From: Oscarella lobularis
Taxonomy: Eukaryota > Porifera > Homoscleromorpha > Homosclerophorida > Oscarellidae
Assembly (NCBI RefSeq): GCF_947507565.1
Contig: NC_089180.1
Location: forward strand, 2,914,001-2,978,000
Reading direction: 5' to 3'
Length of the DNA: 64,000 nt
A program made the translations under genes and the position numbers. Below, piece by piece: positions 51,681-61,745 of the stretch; position 1 is the first letter of the stretch, and the number at the start of each line of letters is the position of its first letter. The notes beneath the pieces were generated by a model. It did no database searches and had not been told where the DNA came from. It saw only the letters and a program-made list of their open reading frames with translations.

Positions 51681-51785
51681 ACCGTATTACCTCGCTTAGA
51701 AGCACATGCGCTTCTACGCGAAAAACGGCCGTAACGACTTTTACTTTTTTTCTTCTACTTATAAGCGCATGTGCCTGTAAGTGAA
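51681..51785. repeat. Palindromic GCATGCGC-type MITE remnant
   Basis: It starts ATACCGTATTACCTCGCTTA, with GAAGCACATGCGCTTC (a near-palindrome) and, inverted, ACTTATAAGCGCATGTGCCT at the far side. The TACCGTATT start matches the MITE at 52453, so the two may share a superfamily. Confidence 0.5.
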
Positions 51786-51849
51786 TTTTTTATTTTTGAA
51801 GATATCGTATGCTTTTACATTGATATGCATATTGTATAGTATTTTTATC

Positions 51850-52068
51850 GACGGTCTTTTCCAGTCTAGTGGTAATTTTCTTCATTTTCATCTGCACTGC
51901 TAACTTCGTCATCTTTTTCCTCCGTTTCTTTGTCTTCCTCATCAGTTCCTTCAACGTCCGTTCCTTCATCATCCGTTGTCGTCTCCCTCTCTTCTTCACC
52001 GGAACTTTCTTCGGCGTCAGACGTGCCGCCTAACACAAGAATTTTTCGTTTACTCATTCTTGACGAGT
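51850..52068 (-). pseudogene. Acidic tail fragment of unknown protein
   Basis: The minus frame reads MSKRKILVLGGTSDAEESSG, then runs of E, D and T (EEERETTTDDEGTDVEGTDE). Acidic C-terminal tails are common in pogo/Tigger transposases, and a pogo piece on the other strand starts here. Probably a transposon tail; no domain is visible. Confidence 0.3.
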
Positions 52069-52253
52069 ACCGTCCACACCAATCGAAAGAGAGCCGGCAG
52101 ATCATAATCAAAGAATGCAATTTCGATGTAATCTTAATTCCAGGAGGCTGTACTTCATTTGTTCAGCCAATGGATCGTAGCCTCAATAAGCCTTTCAAAG
52201 GACATATTCGAGACTCGTGGAGCTCCTGGATGAAAAGCAGTGAAGGTGAATAG
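52044..52253 (+). pseudogene. pogo DDE_1 fragment
   Basis: The plus frame encodes LLILDEYRPHQSKESRQIII (second D), VILIPGGCTSFVQPMDRSLN (third D) and KPFKGHIRDSW. It is the block missing from the pogo relic at 1.95-2.98 kb but belongs to a different copy. It is 70 residues, cut at both sides. Confidence 0.82.
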
Positions 52254-52452
52254 ACTTCACATGGCAACTTAAAACAGCCTTCTAGGCAAAACGTCATTGA
52301 TTGGGGCAAGCTTATCCTCTTCGACGTCGGCTGCATCGGCAGCATTCCTCTTTGCTTGTACGCTCGCTTTTACTCCGCGACTTTCCACGTCGTCTCTGTC
52401 TTGCTCATCTATGCTTTTTACGCTGTCAAGCTCACCCAACGACTCTTACCTA

Positions 52453-52895
52453 CCGTATTAACTCACTTTTTGCTGCATGCCGGTAAAAGTGAAGTTTTCT
52501 GCTCCCAAAGTTTTCACTGGTTGACTACTAAAACGGCATGCCGGTATAATGCGGGGAATGCCGTTATCGGTAGAGGTGGTGTTGAATGCGAATCGCGCGA
52601 TCCAACAGGTTTAGCTGACGACGAAAAAACAGATGACCTTCTTACCGACGAGGAATAAGCTAGCAGATTAGACGTTGCTATTTCAGTTGTAGTGTTTTCA
52701 GCTCGTTTGCCTTGTATACTACCGGTAACCCTAACCTATGTTCATGCTTTACGTATGTTTTCCCACTGATACAAGTTTGCCAAAAACAAACAAAAGCACA
52801 TCGCTTTATCCGGCATGCCGATGTCCCCGAGGTACAACGGCACCCTGGTAATCCTCACTTTAAACCGGCATGCAGCAAAAAGTGAGGTAATACGG
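52453..52895. mobile_element. 443-bp MITE with TA duplication, copy 2
   Basis: Its TIRs of about 32 bp begin CCGTATTAACTCACTTTTTG; the other end is the inverse with GAGGTAATACGG. They contain GCATGCCGGT and are flanked by TA on both sides. The interior matches 29914-30332. There is no transposase. This copy has the better-preserved ends, so it is the reference. Confidence 0.9.
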
Positions 52896-52899
52896 TACC

Positions 52900-53230
52900 T
52901 ACGTCGACGTCGTCGGCATCCCCATCTTCCTGTTTCGCCGCTCCGAATTCGCCGCGCGTCATCGTGCAGCTGACCAGCGTCCCTCCGCCGGCGACGTTCA
53001 AAGGACGCGGGGCTGATACGATCGTGGACCCCTTGCAACCGTGGCGCAAAGCGTGAGACGCGTACACGCTCGGTACGCGTCTTTCAGACGATTTTTTCAT
53101 GGAACTACAGTCCATCGTGCGTCGCTGCCTGAACGGCCCGATAAACAATTCACTACTTCGCAGCTTTTGTGTTGTCAGTGTAGTCTTCATTTATTTGTGG
53201 TTTTGTTGATGAAGGGGGGATGTGACGGTG
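52900..53230 (+). mobile_element. LTR-retrotransposon 3' end: polypurine tract and LTR start
   Basis: GATGAAGGGGGGA (to 53220) followed by TGTGACGGTG (53221) is the standard polypurine tract and LTR start. The GC-rich stretch before it has a frame TFKGRGADTIVDPLQPWRKA-stop, which may be the pol C-terminus. The same PPT/TGTGAC layout occurs at 63974-63987. The LTR end was not located. Confidence 0.5.
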
Positions 53231-53787
53231 TTGCGCGAACCCTAGCTGATTGGGTGTGAAGATCGTTTTCTTCTCACGTTACACACGGCAGTCTGTAAGA
53301 CCCTACGCGGGCAAAGGTGGTTTGTCTGCCAGTGAAGAATACTGTGATATAACTTACTAATTGTAATGTTCCTCCAGTTGGTCAATTGGCTTGCCATGAC
53401 CTGGCTTGCCAATAGTGTTCACAGTTCTGAAAAACGTGTGAAATTTTGCACTTTGTTTTGGCCAATCATCAGTGAGATTTATGCATAGATGGATATGAAA
53501 ACGAACCTGATTACCGTATGAGAGAACTTTCGGGGTGTCTGTCATATTTCTGCAAGTTCAGCACTTTCTGAGAAAGCCTTCGGACCAATAGAAACCATTG
53601 CAGATACTCCAGTTCGTTTATTACCTTTGTATAGGGTTGTATACTCTGGTAAATGTAATAAGAGAGCAGCTACATGGTTTGGCTTGCTGTTGGCCCTTAC
53701 AGCAGCGGCTTAAATAGGATATTTTTTTCTGTGAATAACCTTTAGAACATTTGAAGTAGAACGGCTGGTAGATATTTGTGTGAGTGA
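53231..53787. other. No gene recognised
   Basis: It presumably includes part of the LTR that starts at 53221. ORFs are short and unassigned. Confidence 0.35.
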
Positions 53788-53789
53788 TA

Positions 53790-54235
53790 CAGTCGAAGCC
53801 GGTTAATGTCAACCGAAATGCATCAGCGAAATAGTTGACATTAACCGAAAGTTGACATAAGACGAATAAGACTTTTAAGCGGATTTAGCAATTTACTAGT
53901 AACTGACATCAACTTTTAATTTTTTTCCAATTCAGAAGGAAAGAAATCTGTCAAAAGAGAAAGCCAACCGTCACTTGGAGTGAAATCTTTACCCATTTTG
54001 GCCGCTAATGACAGAACAAGACCCGAGACGTTCGCTCCTTGAAGAACTTTCTGCTCTAGCCATAAGGCAAGAGCCTCTTGAACGTCGGGTTCCTTCCCAT
54101 CTCGTTGTCGTTTCTGAGAGGGTCTGCAGCCTCTGCCAGTTGTGTACATTGCTAGTAGATCCTCTCTTCTTTTCATGATCTTGGACACTGTCGATTTGCT
54201 GACACTGAATTGCTGAGCAACAGCGACCTGTATTT
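53790..54235 (-). pseudogene. Tigger N-terminal DNA-binding region with terminus
   Basis: The left end is TA plus CAGTCGAAGCCGGTTAATGT (53790), with a nested 13-bp inverted repeat. The minus frame from 54235 reads QQFSVSKSTVSKIMKRREDL (HTH psq end), GKEPDVQEALALWLEQK, VLQGANVSGLVLSLAAKMG and FTPSDGWLSLL (CENP-B HTH), ending at 53916. An intron-like acceptor (TACAG) precedes the first block at about 54236. The catalytic domain is absent, so the right part of the element was lost or the coding was deleted internally. Confidence 0.8.
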
Positions 54236-54554
54236 AGAATCTTGGTAATGCTCGTCTCATTTAGCTACCCAACGCGTGATCGTAGCCAGCGAGGATCAAC
54301 AGAATCCCCGAAGTGATGTGAAGAGATCGGACGCCACGAGCGCACGCAGCGGAGGCGGAGCCAGTGGTAAATCGGGGTAGCAAAGGCGTCATTGCTCCCG
54401 GATTATCGCTTGGTTTTGGAACGGGTGGATAAATTGAAGCGAGAAAACCTGAAGTTGACGACGACGCCTTCCAGCAGTAGTCCATGTCTGGATTAAACGG
54501 GCAGCGACCTGCTTTACCTATTCTTTTTCTCATTTTTTTAATTTTTAGAATATA
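54236..54554 (-). other. Possible upstream exon, unassigned
   Basis: The minus ORF 54533-54261 (MRKRIGKAGRCPFNPDMDYC) lies just upstream of the Tigger HTH. No motif is recognised. Confidence 0.3.
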
Positions 54555-54640
54555 CAGTGGAACCTCGTTATTGCGGCCACCCTCGGACCAAATTTTTCTG
54601 GCCTCAATAAGGAGGTGGCCGTATAATCGAAAAGAAAATA
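54555..54640 (+). mobile_element. pogo-type terminus (CAGTGGAACCTCG)
   Basis: TA then CAGTGGAACCTCGTTATTGC-GGCCACC, with an inverted subterminal GGAGGTGGCCGTATAATCGA. This is a pogo/Tigger MITE start. A related inverted end, GGTGGCCGCTAACCGAGGTT, is at 63308. The matching right end was not located. Confidence 0.6.
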
Positions 54641-55510
54641 GACTAGAATGACCTCTGCGGGGAATTTAAGTTTGGCCGTAATACATAGAGGGAACTAACG
54701 AAACGGAGGAAGGGAAGATGTCAAGATGTTGTACTCCGCCAAAGCACCGAAAGTGTTGCCGGGGTACGATGAGAAGCGGTTTGTCAAAGATCTAGCCTGC
54801 GCCAGTAGTTGACAAACGCAGCGCCGTCATTGATGAAATTGATGGAAGAGCGAGCAGCAGCTTTGCAAAAAAAGTAAGAGCGAAAGGGCTTCAACGGCCG
54901 TACTGTACACCTCCATGACCAACGGATCAAAGAGACAGCCGAGAGAACTAGCTATCGCACACTTTTGGATCTTCTTCTAATTTTTCCGGTTTGCAGCTGA
55001 ATTAACCAAAGGCTTTTGCTGCTGTAGTTACAGTATTTGTCGCCGTAATACTGACGTCAAAAAGGATCATTGTTCTTTCTTTGATCGTAGTTGCAGACGC
55101 TAACCGCAATTTTTTTCCGGCAAAATTGTCAAGCGAGATTTTGCGTAGTGCAGCACGGAGAACCCCTTTTTTATTGAATAAACGGCATGAAATTTCAGCA
55201 ACCTGTGACGAAATCTCATTTCTTCTTGAAGTTCTCTAGTAAACGACAAGACATTTACTGCCACAAGTACAACAATTACTTTCTCTTCCCATTTGACTGC
55301 TGAAATTGTAATTATAGCACAAACGTCAGCACATCCTCGTCTAAGGAGTAGATAAGTCTTTTTTTCGTGTCATGCGCGCAGGACTTCAACAAAAACGATT
55401 TCACAGTGACACCTAGTCATTGCCTAAAACGATATTCCATATTCGACAAAACAAAATGCAGTCGGCAGAAAAAAATTATCAATATATTCTTATGACAATG
55501 GTAACTTTTA
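54641..55510. other. No gene recognised
   Basis: This is presumably the interior of the element that starts at 54555. No ORF or repeat of note. Confidence 0.35.
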
Positions 55511-55605
55511 CCGTATTTCCAGAAGCACATGCGCTTCTACGTGAATTTGTTAGGCGCATGCGCTTATACCTCGAGGTAAAAGCGCATGCGCTTTTAAGCG
55601 AGGAT
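55511..55605. repeat. Palindromic GCATGCGC-type MITE remnant
   Basis: TACCGTATTTCCAGAAGCAC starts it; AGAAGCACATGCGCTTCTAC is a near-palindrome. AGGCGCATGCGCTTATACCT and AAAAGCGCATGCGCTTTTAA (a near-perfect palindrome) follow within 90 bp. Another AAGCGCATGCGCCTATA lies near 56252. Confidence 0.6.
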
Positions 55606-56723
55606 CCACATTTCGGCGGTTGTTCTGCTCTTTCGTCGTCTCGTCGATGTCTTCTCGAAAGTCGTACACATACGAGGCGAGTTCTACTCTTCCATTTTCA
55701 CGCCTACTACGTACTGTATGACTATGGGACAAAACAGGCTACCGATCTAACAGTCCACGCGATGCAAAGGACACTCGCAATGCAAACACCGCTATCATTC
55801 CGCCCGTTTTAATTTTTTCGGGATCTCTTTTGGTAAGACATCTTTTAATTATTTTATTTATTTTTACTGGAAGTTTTGACACGTAACTTTGACTTTTTTG
55901 TGCAATCCGTTAGTGATACCTGTTTCACAGGAAATGCCAAGGACGCGAGGATGATGACAATGATTAGGACGTAGTGTTTTCGCGTGATCGGCGATTGGGA
56001 TCGCAGGTGCCGTGTCGACGGGTTGCTACAGTTCGACGTGGTGGAAAAGGGTTGGGCGCGCCTCGATGAAGTCGATTTGATTTGATGACGAGGAAAGCCC
56101 ATCTTTCAACATAGAAAGGGGCACGGTTTCACTTCATTTTGGATCTTATGTGATAATGATTCCAGTTGTTTCTACTTTTCTTCTTCTTTTTGCAAAAAAA
56201 AGAGATAATGAAGAGCGTCAGATGAGTTCAGGTTAAAATGGTTGTTCACATACAAGCGCATGCGCCTATATCGGAATGAACACGTTAATTTCTCGTGAAA
56301 GCCTGTTGTCACATATCCGTAGTTTCACAAATTTTCGTCTTGAACTATTTAGTTTTCTAATATTTTGTACAGCTTTATTTTTGTACACTGCTTTGATACG
56401 ACATATATTACTATACGATTTTAGCTTTTAGTACAGCTTTATTTTCGTACACTGCACGTTGTACGTGAAATAATCGCTTCTAGCATTGCAGTGCTTGGTG
56501 TTATTCAGAGAGAAGAACGTCGACGGTCTTTTACAATGTCTTCAAAAGCGTCTCGAAGAAACAGCTTAGGTATTTAAACGAAATTCGCAATGAAGACGAT
56601 GCAATAGGGTGCATACCGAAAAGGTGTTAACTATCACGCAAAATAGGTATCAAAAACACACACGAGCATTGATACCGAAATAAACTTTCTCTCTGTGACG
56701 TCTGGAATGGCTCCGTTCAGCGA
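55606..56723. other. No gene recognised
   Basis: AT-rich. GTACAGCTTTATTTT-GTACACTG occurs twice (56368 and 56431), a short direct repeat. Otherwise nothing. Confidence 0.4.
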
Positions 56724-57172
56724 ATGGTGCTAGACGATGGGCGTGCGAAAGGCCTTCGAATTGTTCTGCAGGAGAGAGGAGTCGCTGTTGATGGCAAGAA
56801 CAGACCAGAACTTGAGGCAATTTTGAAGGAGCACGATGACTTTAAAAATGAAAAGTCAATGGTAGAGAGATTTATTTCAAGCAGAGGCCACGAGTGTTTG
56901 TTCTTACCCAAATATCACTGTGAACTAAACCCTATTCAGAGGGTCTGGGGCAGAGCTAAAGATCACACGAGAAAAAGCTGCAGGTAAAACAACGCCTCTC
57001 TTCGAAATCACATTGACCCTGCTCTTGCCACAGTGTCAGTTGACCTTATCCGAAAATTCTATCAAAAAACGCGGGAGCTGGTACAGGCGTACGCAGATGG
57101 ACACAATTGTTATACTGTAGATGGTGCTGCTAAAGTGTATAAGTCTCATAGACGTGTATTTGGCAAACTATG
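56724..57172 (+). pseudogene. IS630/Tc1-like transposase C-terminal part
   Basis: Frame 56724-56987: DDGRAKGLRIVLQERGVAVD, LEAILKEHDDFKNEKSMVER, then FLPKYHCELNPIQRVWGRAK, the third catalytic block. Relatives have NPIERVW; here the catalytic E is Q (CAG). After a frame change, LRNHIDPALATVSVDLIRKF, YQKTRELVQAYADGHNCY and AKVYKSHRRVFGKL-stop complete the C-terminus at 57172. The family is common in invertebrate repeats. The first half is missing. Confidence 0.82.
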
Positions 57173-57210
57173 ACTGACATAAATATACTTGTCTCTCTTT
57201 CAGTCTCACA

Positions 57211-57488
57211 TTACATAACATCGTAAAGACTGGTGCCACAATTCCAGCAGTAATTCATCACTTTTGGGCGCTTTGCTGCAGGTTTGCCATTTCCAGCGGC
57301 CACTGTGGAACAGTGGCAGACCATATCATCGAGCTGTGACTGGCTAGATTCTTCGCTGGCCTCTGCTTGTGAAACGGCGTTCTTAACTGAGCCAATTACA
57401 ATTTGTGACTCCTCCCATGTGTTTTCAGACGCGTCATTCTTCGGCTCTACTGGAATTGGAACTGAGTCTTCCACGCCGTCTTCTACGC
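57211..57488 (-). other. Unassigned ORF with C-terminal Cys pair
   Basis: The minus ORF (57534-57211) has an acidic, Ser-rich middle and ends NYCWNCGTSLYDVM. CxxC suggests part of a zinc ribbon. It overlaps the left arm of the inverted repeat at 57489. Confidence 0.3.
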
Positions 57489-57861
57489 CGCTTGATAATG
57501 TTACTGCACACGTGGAAAGTAGCAGAATCGCCAACTGTAGGCATTCTTTTGGAGTGGTTTCATAGGGTTGGTGTAAACAGACACGACATCAAAATTAAAT
57601 ACGCCAAATGGTTTGGAAGTAAGATACAAGCAAAAATTAGGATGATAGCAGCAGCAACGGTAAAATGATTGCAGCACAGTTTTTTTTAGGCTAAGCCACA
57701 AAAACACGAGAAGAAAATGACCTCTGCTTACTTCTAAACCATTTGGCGTATTTATTTTTGATGTCGTGTCTGTTTACACCAACCCTCTGAAACCACTCCA
57801 AAAGACTGCCTACAGTTGGTGATTCTTCTACTTTCCACGTGTGCAGTAACATTATCATTAG
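57489..57861. repeat. Long inverted repeat, ~135-bp arms
   Basis: The left arm 57489-57623 pairs with the right arm 57727-57861 at about 93% by eye. Both arms contain TAATGTTACTGCACACGTGG, GGTTGGTGTAAACAGACACG and AAATACGCCAAATGGTTT. The loop is about 103 bp. A transcript would fold into a long hairpin. Confidence 0.92.
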
Positions 57862-58930
57862 CAAAAGATTGCCTTTACATTAACAACGTTTATCAAGATT
57901 TTTTGGGCTGAGAAGAAAAAAACCAATATCTTGCCATTTCGATGGTTCAACGGCAGCAACGGGATCGGCGATGACGGGGTTGACGATTAGGGCAACGATG
58001 AAGATGGGAGAGGGACGATCAGTGGGTGGGAAAATCCCAACGGTAATCGTAATTGACGATGCGAGACAAACAGATTAATGTCGTTTTGGGCGATAAAATA
58101 TGCACCGAGGATCGGATTAGTAGCGATCGGCGCGACACGAAAATAGTGTTTCGTTCCCCATTCCCTGATTGTCAGTGGATCAATCAGTCAACAAGGCAAA
58201 CACCGTCTTCTTTGAATTCATAACATTTGACAATTAGTACGTTGCCAACTTTTCTCTCATACCGGTACGGAAAAAGTCTTAAAGAAGCCGTTTGGCTCTT
58301 CCTGCCTCTGGCAAGTAGTATGTTGAAGCAGTTTGGACACTTAGCCTCATTACAATTCAAAGGTACCACTTGGATAAATTTGGATATCACCGACGAGTTT
58401 CTTGAAAAAGTGATTGGGCGCTCTCTACATCAGTGAAAAAACCAAGCAGAACCTTAAGAATGTCAGCCGTTATTCCTGGGAGATGTACATTCAAGCACCA
58501 GATGTGTGTTGGAATATGACATTCAAGGCAAACGTTTGAAAATTCTATGACAAATGGTTGGGTGCAGGAAAAGAAACGTACAACGCTAGCGGTAATCCAC
58601 GACCGCCTGCTATTGCTGTCGTCGTCTCTTGTGCTGTTAAAGCTTGGGAGGCACTGAGCTGTGCAATGATACGAGAATCGTTTTAAGCTCGTGGAGTTAC
58701 AAACGCTGCTGACGTTAGTGAAGACGACAAAATCGTTTGTATGCATCCTAGACGAGACTGCGCAGCGGGACAAACTTTTCGCAGCAGTTCTTTTAAACGA
58801 CCAAAACCGATCAATTCTCTCGGACTAAACCTGGCTTATCATGAGTTTTTCAAGTGCTCTGACAATTTTGTATGCATTAAAGCTTTTTCGCGCATCATAT
58901 GTAGAACTGCTTGCGGCAGTCGAGAGTGTC
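57862..58930. other. No recognised gene; several ORFs
   Basis: Minus frames 58773-58387 and 58390-58184 (CLECHIPTHIWCLNVHLPGI; CNEAKCPNCFNILL) have C..C pairs that could be one zinc-binding protein split by a frameshift. The family is unknown to me. Confidence 0.3.
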
Positions 58931-58931
58931 C

Positions 58932-59037
58932 GCATTGACGTTAAAGGAAAAATGCTTTGCGGTGAAAGAGAATACTCGAGATTACGCATTGACGTGTCAA
59001 GGAAAAATGCTTTGCCGTAGAAGAGATACTCGAGATT
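58932..59037 (+). repeat. ~54-bp tandem direct repeat (2 copies)
   Basis: GCATTGACGT(T/G)...AAGGAAAAATGCTTTGC(G/C)GT...GATACTCGAGATTA is present twice head to tail. It lies immediately before the TTAA that may be the left end of the first piggyBac. Confidence 0.85.
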
Positions 59038-59251
59038 AACCCTTTAACCACCGATTGCACCTCTATGTACGGTAGCGCACGTTAGGAAATTCGTCTATCT
59101 GTGTCCTTGTACAGCAGTGTAGCTAAATAAAGAACTAAGGAATGCATACGGGGGTTCTTTGCGTATCTATTCGCGTTGAATGCACATGGATTGCGCGATC
59201 GTTACTATGGAGTAAACAAACATGAACGTGGTGACGTAATCGACATCAAAG

Positions 59252-61315
59252 ATGGCGACCCGACGATCCTGCCGTGCCAGAACACTCGAACGAATGCGTG
59301 ATTTCCTTACTTTTGATGCGTTAGACGAAGACGAAGACCTAGACAACCTGTTCGAAGAAGAAATTAGTAGGGTTCTTCATAAAACTTTCGAAGAAACGTC
59401 GATAACGGTTATCCTCCGTTTAGACTTTCCTGAAAGCGATTTCGAGAGCGCGAGCGACGGTGAAGTTTCCGAAGACAGACGAGCATCGTTCGTCGTCACC
59501 GATGGACGTAGAACGTGCGGAAGAGAGAATCGAAGCCGGAGAAGAGACAGCGACTTTTTCCGGTAACACCCCCCTTTGTTGTTTCTTTTCCGCGTTTGTT
59601 TTATCGATATTTTTCCATAGACGAAATGGATTTTGAGACTGCGTTTGATTCGGAATGGAAAAAAGAGTTCGTTCCTTATCCGATTATGCAGTATGAAGGG
59701 GAAACAGGACCTACAATCGACGTTCCGCCAAATCCAAATGCTCTAACGTTTTTTGAGTTTTTTTGGGGCGACGACATTATTGAATTGATTGTCCAGAACA
59801 CCAATAAGTACGCTGTGAAAACCATTTCCGCACAGGCAAATTCAACACAAGAATGGGACCCTGTTTCCAAACCGGAAATGAAAGCTTATTTGGGACAATC
59901 GCTTTTGATGGGAATTTGCCGCTTCCCAAGGCAAGAAGATTACTGGCAGACGTCGTGCGGCTACCTCAAAACGGGTCTCGCAACAATTTTCCCCAAAACT
60001 CGTTTTGAACAAATCACCAGATTTTTGCACGTAGCTGATCCTGATGCTGAGTTGCAAAGAGGAATGGCTGGCTATGACAAACTTCAAAAGGTTGGTACAA
60101 TTACGTCCTTTTCAAAAATGAAATAATTTCCATTTGTAGGTTCGTCCGCTTATTGACATCTGCAAAAAAAAATTCAAGTCCAGGTTTTGTCTTTCGAGAG
60201 ATATTACAGTAGACGAAGCGATGATCCCATTCAAAGGACGTTGGGGCATCAAGCAGTACATGAAAGATAAACCACACAAATGGGGAATAAAATCGTACGT
60301 ACCTGCTGATGCTCCAACGGGCTACGTCTACAACTTTTTCATCTACACGGGAAAAAGCGCCGACGACGTTCATGAGGAAGGCCTTTGCACCCGAGCAGTT
60401 CTGGATCTCGTTGCAGACTGTCACCACAAATGTCACGTTTTATACGTTGACAATTAGTACACGAGTCCTCATCTTTTTGAGACGCTATACTTCAATGATA
60501 TATACGCGACTGGAACTGCCCGGGTGTCCCGCACCGGATACCCAAAAGAATTGAAAAAGAACAAGCATCCCTCTGTTCGAAGAGTTGCCAGAGGTTATTA
60601 CGAGCATTTATCGAAAGGTCCTATGACAGCTGCAATATGGTTTGACAAGCGCTATGTCAACTTTTTGTCAACCGCTTCAACACCAATGCTTGACCCGTCA
60701 GAACCAACGACAGTAGAGAGAAGACATGGAGCAAGGAAAGTGCCAGTACCTTGTCCACCTTATCTACCGGACTAAATGAAATACATGCGAGGCGTTGATC
60801 GAGGCGATCAATTGGTGGCATTATACTCGTCAGGAAGAAAATCAAGAAAAGCCTGGAAAAGAATTTTTTATTACCTGCTAGAGTGTTCAATATTGAATGC
60901 ATACGTGCTCGAATCGTTCTCTGATCCCCGGCACAAAGAACTAGGCCGAAAAAAGAGAGATATGAAGGAGTTCAAAACGGAACTTGCCACAAAGCTGATC
61001 GATGGTTTTTGTGCAAGAGGAAAAAGAGTTGATCCTGTAAGGCCCGAACTGAGACTCAGCAAAGCTTCGATGGTTTTTGTGCAAGAGGAAAAAGAGTTGA
61101 TCCTGTAAGGCCCGAACTGAGACTCAGCAAAGCTGTCCAACATTTGCCGATTCAACATCCGGAGGGCAAACGAGGAGATTGCAAGGTGTGCGCAAGAGGC
61201 CCAGATCGACACACAAGCACCATGATTTGCGAAGCCTGCAATGTTCATCTCTGCACGTCCGGCGGCAGGAGAAGTTGCTATTATGATTACCATACAAAGG
61301 TAGATTATTAGGCAG
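59252..61315 (+). pseudogene. piggyBac transposase 1, three exons, broken
   Basis: Exon 1 (59252-59562) starts MATRRSCRARTLERMRDFLT and is acidic. A frameshift near 59478 is needed before a 58-bp intron (59563-59620). Exon 2 has MDFETAFDSEWKKEF, GQSLLMGICRFPRQEDYWQT and RFEQITRFLHVADPD. Intron 2 (60091-60139, 49 bp) joins LQK to VRPLID. Exon 3 holds all three catalytic Asp blocks: VDEAMIPFKGRWGIKQYM, HVLYVDN and YMRGVDRGDQLVALY. Nonsense codons replace Tyr after VDN (TAG) and after YLPD (TAA). A 68-bp tandem duplication (60999-61134) shifts the frame before the Cys-rich tail (CKVCARG, CEACNVHLC). It is intact enough to recognise fully but inactive. Confidence 0.93.
60999..61134 (+). repeat. 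68-bp perfect tandem duplication in piggyBac 1
   Basis: The unit TCGATGGTTTTTGTGCAAGA...CTCAGCAAAGCT occurs at 60999-61066 and 61067-61134 without a mismatch. Since 68 is not a multiple of 3 it shifts the reading frame. Perfect identity points to a recent event or an assembly artefact. Confidence 0.95.
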
Positions 61316-61319
61316 TCGC

Positions 61320-61745
61320 TAGCTGTCTCGCGCTGCCGCGATAAAGTAAATGTGGTGTCGTTCTATGCATGTCCCTAATTATTCGTTGCTATGGCAACAA
61401 CGGACACACATTCTTGTCATTTAGTCTATAAGGATTTCAAAAATATATGGTTGCTAAGAGGTTTGTATAGCTGGTCGCATGCAAATTCGAATTGCGCGGG
61501 CCTCGCTTCTGCGCAGAAAGTATTGATGACGGTTAACCGTTATCAATAACTTTCTGCGCAGAAGCTTAGGGCGGGGAAATTGAAATTAGGCTTTCGCAGT
61601 TGCTCAAACCCCTTAGCAACCATACATTTTTAGATTCCTAATTAAAGAAATAATTCGACACAAGCATTCTGGTTGCCATAGCGACAAAATTTTAATTAGT
61701 CATTTTTACAGAAACTTTACGACTGCCAATAATCGCTTTCTCCTT
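61320..61745. repeat. Inverted 3' ends of two piggyBac elements meeting at TTAA
   Basis: The 3' flank of element 1 (from about 61312) and the inverted 3' flank of element 2 (from 61748) align. Shared words are GATTATT-GGCAGTCG, TGCTATGGCAAC, ATATGGTTGCTAAG(A/G)GGTTTG and GCTTCTGCGCAGAAAGT. The symmetry centre is GG-TTAA-CC at 61531-61538. Distances from each stop codon to the centre are about 221 and 212 bp. Confidence 0.88.

Larger units (their letters stand above)
59036..61536 (+). mobile_element. piggyBac element 1
   Basis: A candidate left end is TTAACCCTTTAACCACCG at 59036. The right end is ...GATGACGG then TTAA at 61533-61536. The enclosed gene is in plus orientation. The two ends do not show clear TIR identity over more than 2-3 bases, so the left boundary is tentative. 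Confidence 0.6.

Noticed and set aside
61380-61690. A stand-alone foldback MITE
   Set aside because: Its arms align with the 3' flanks of both neighbouring piggyBac genes right up to their stop codons, so it is explained by two element ends meeting at TTAA.
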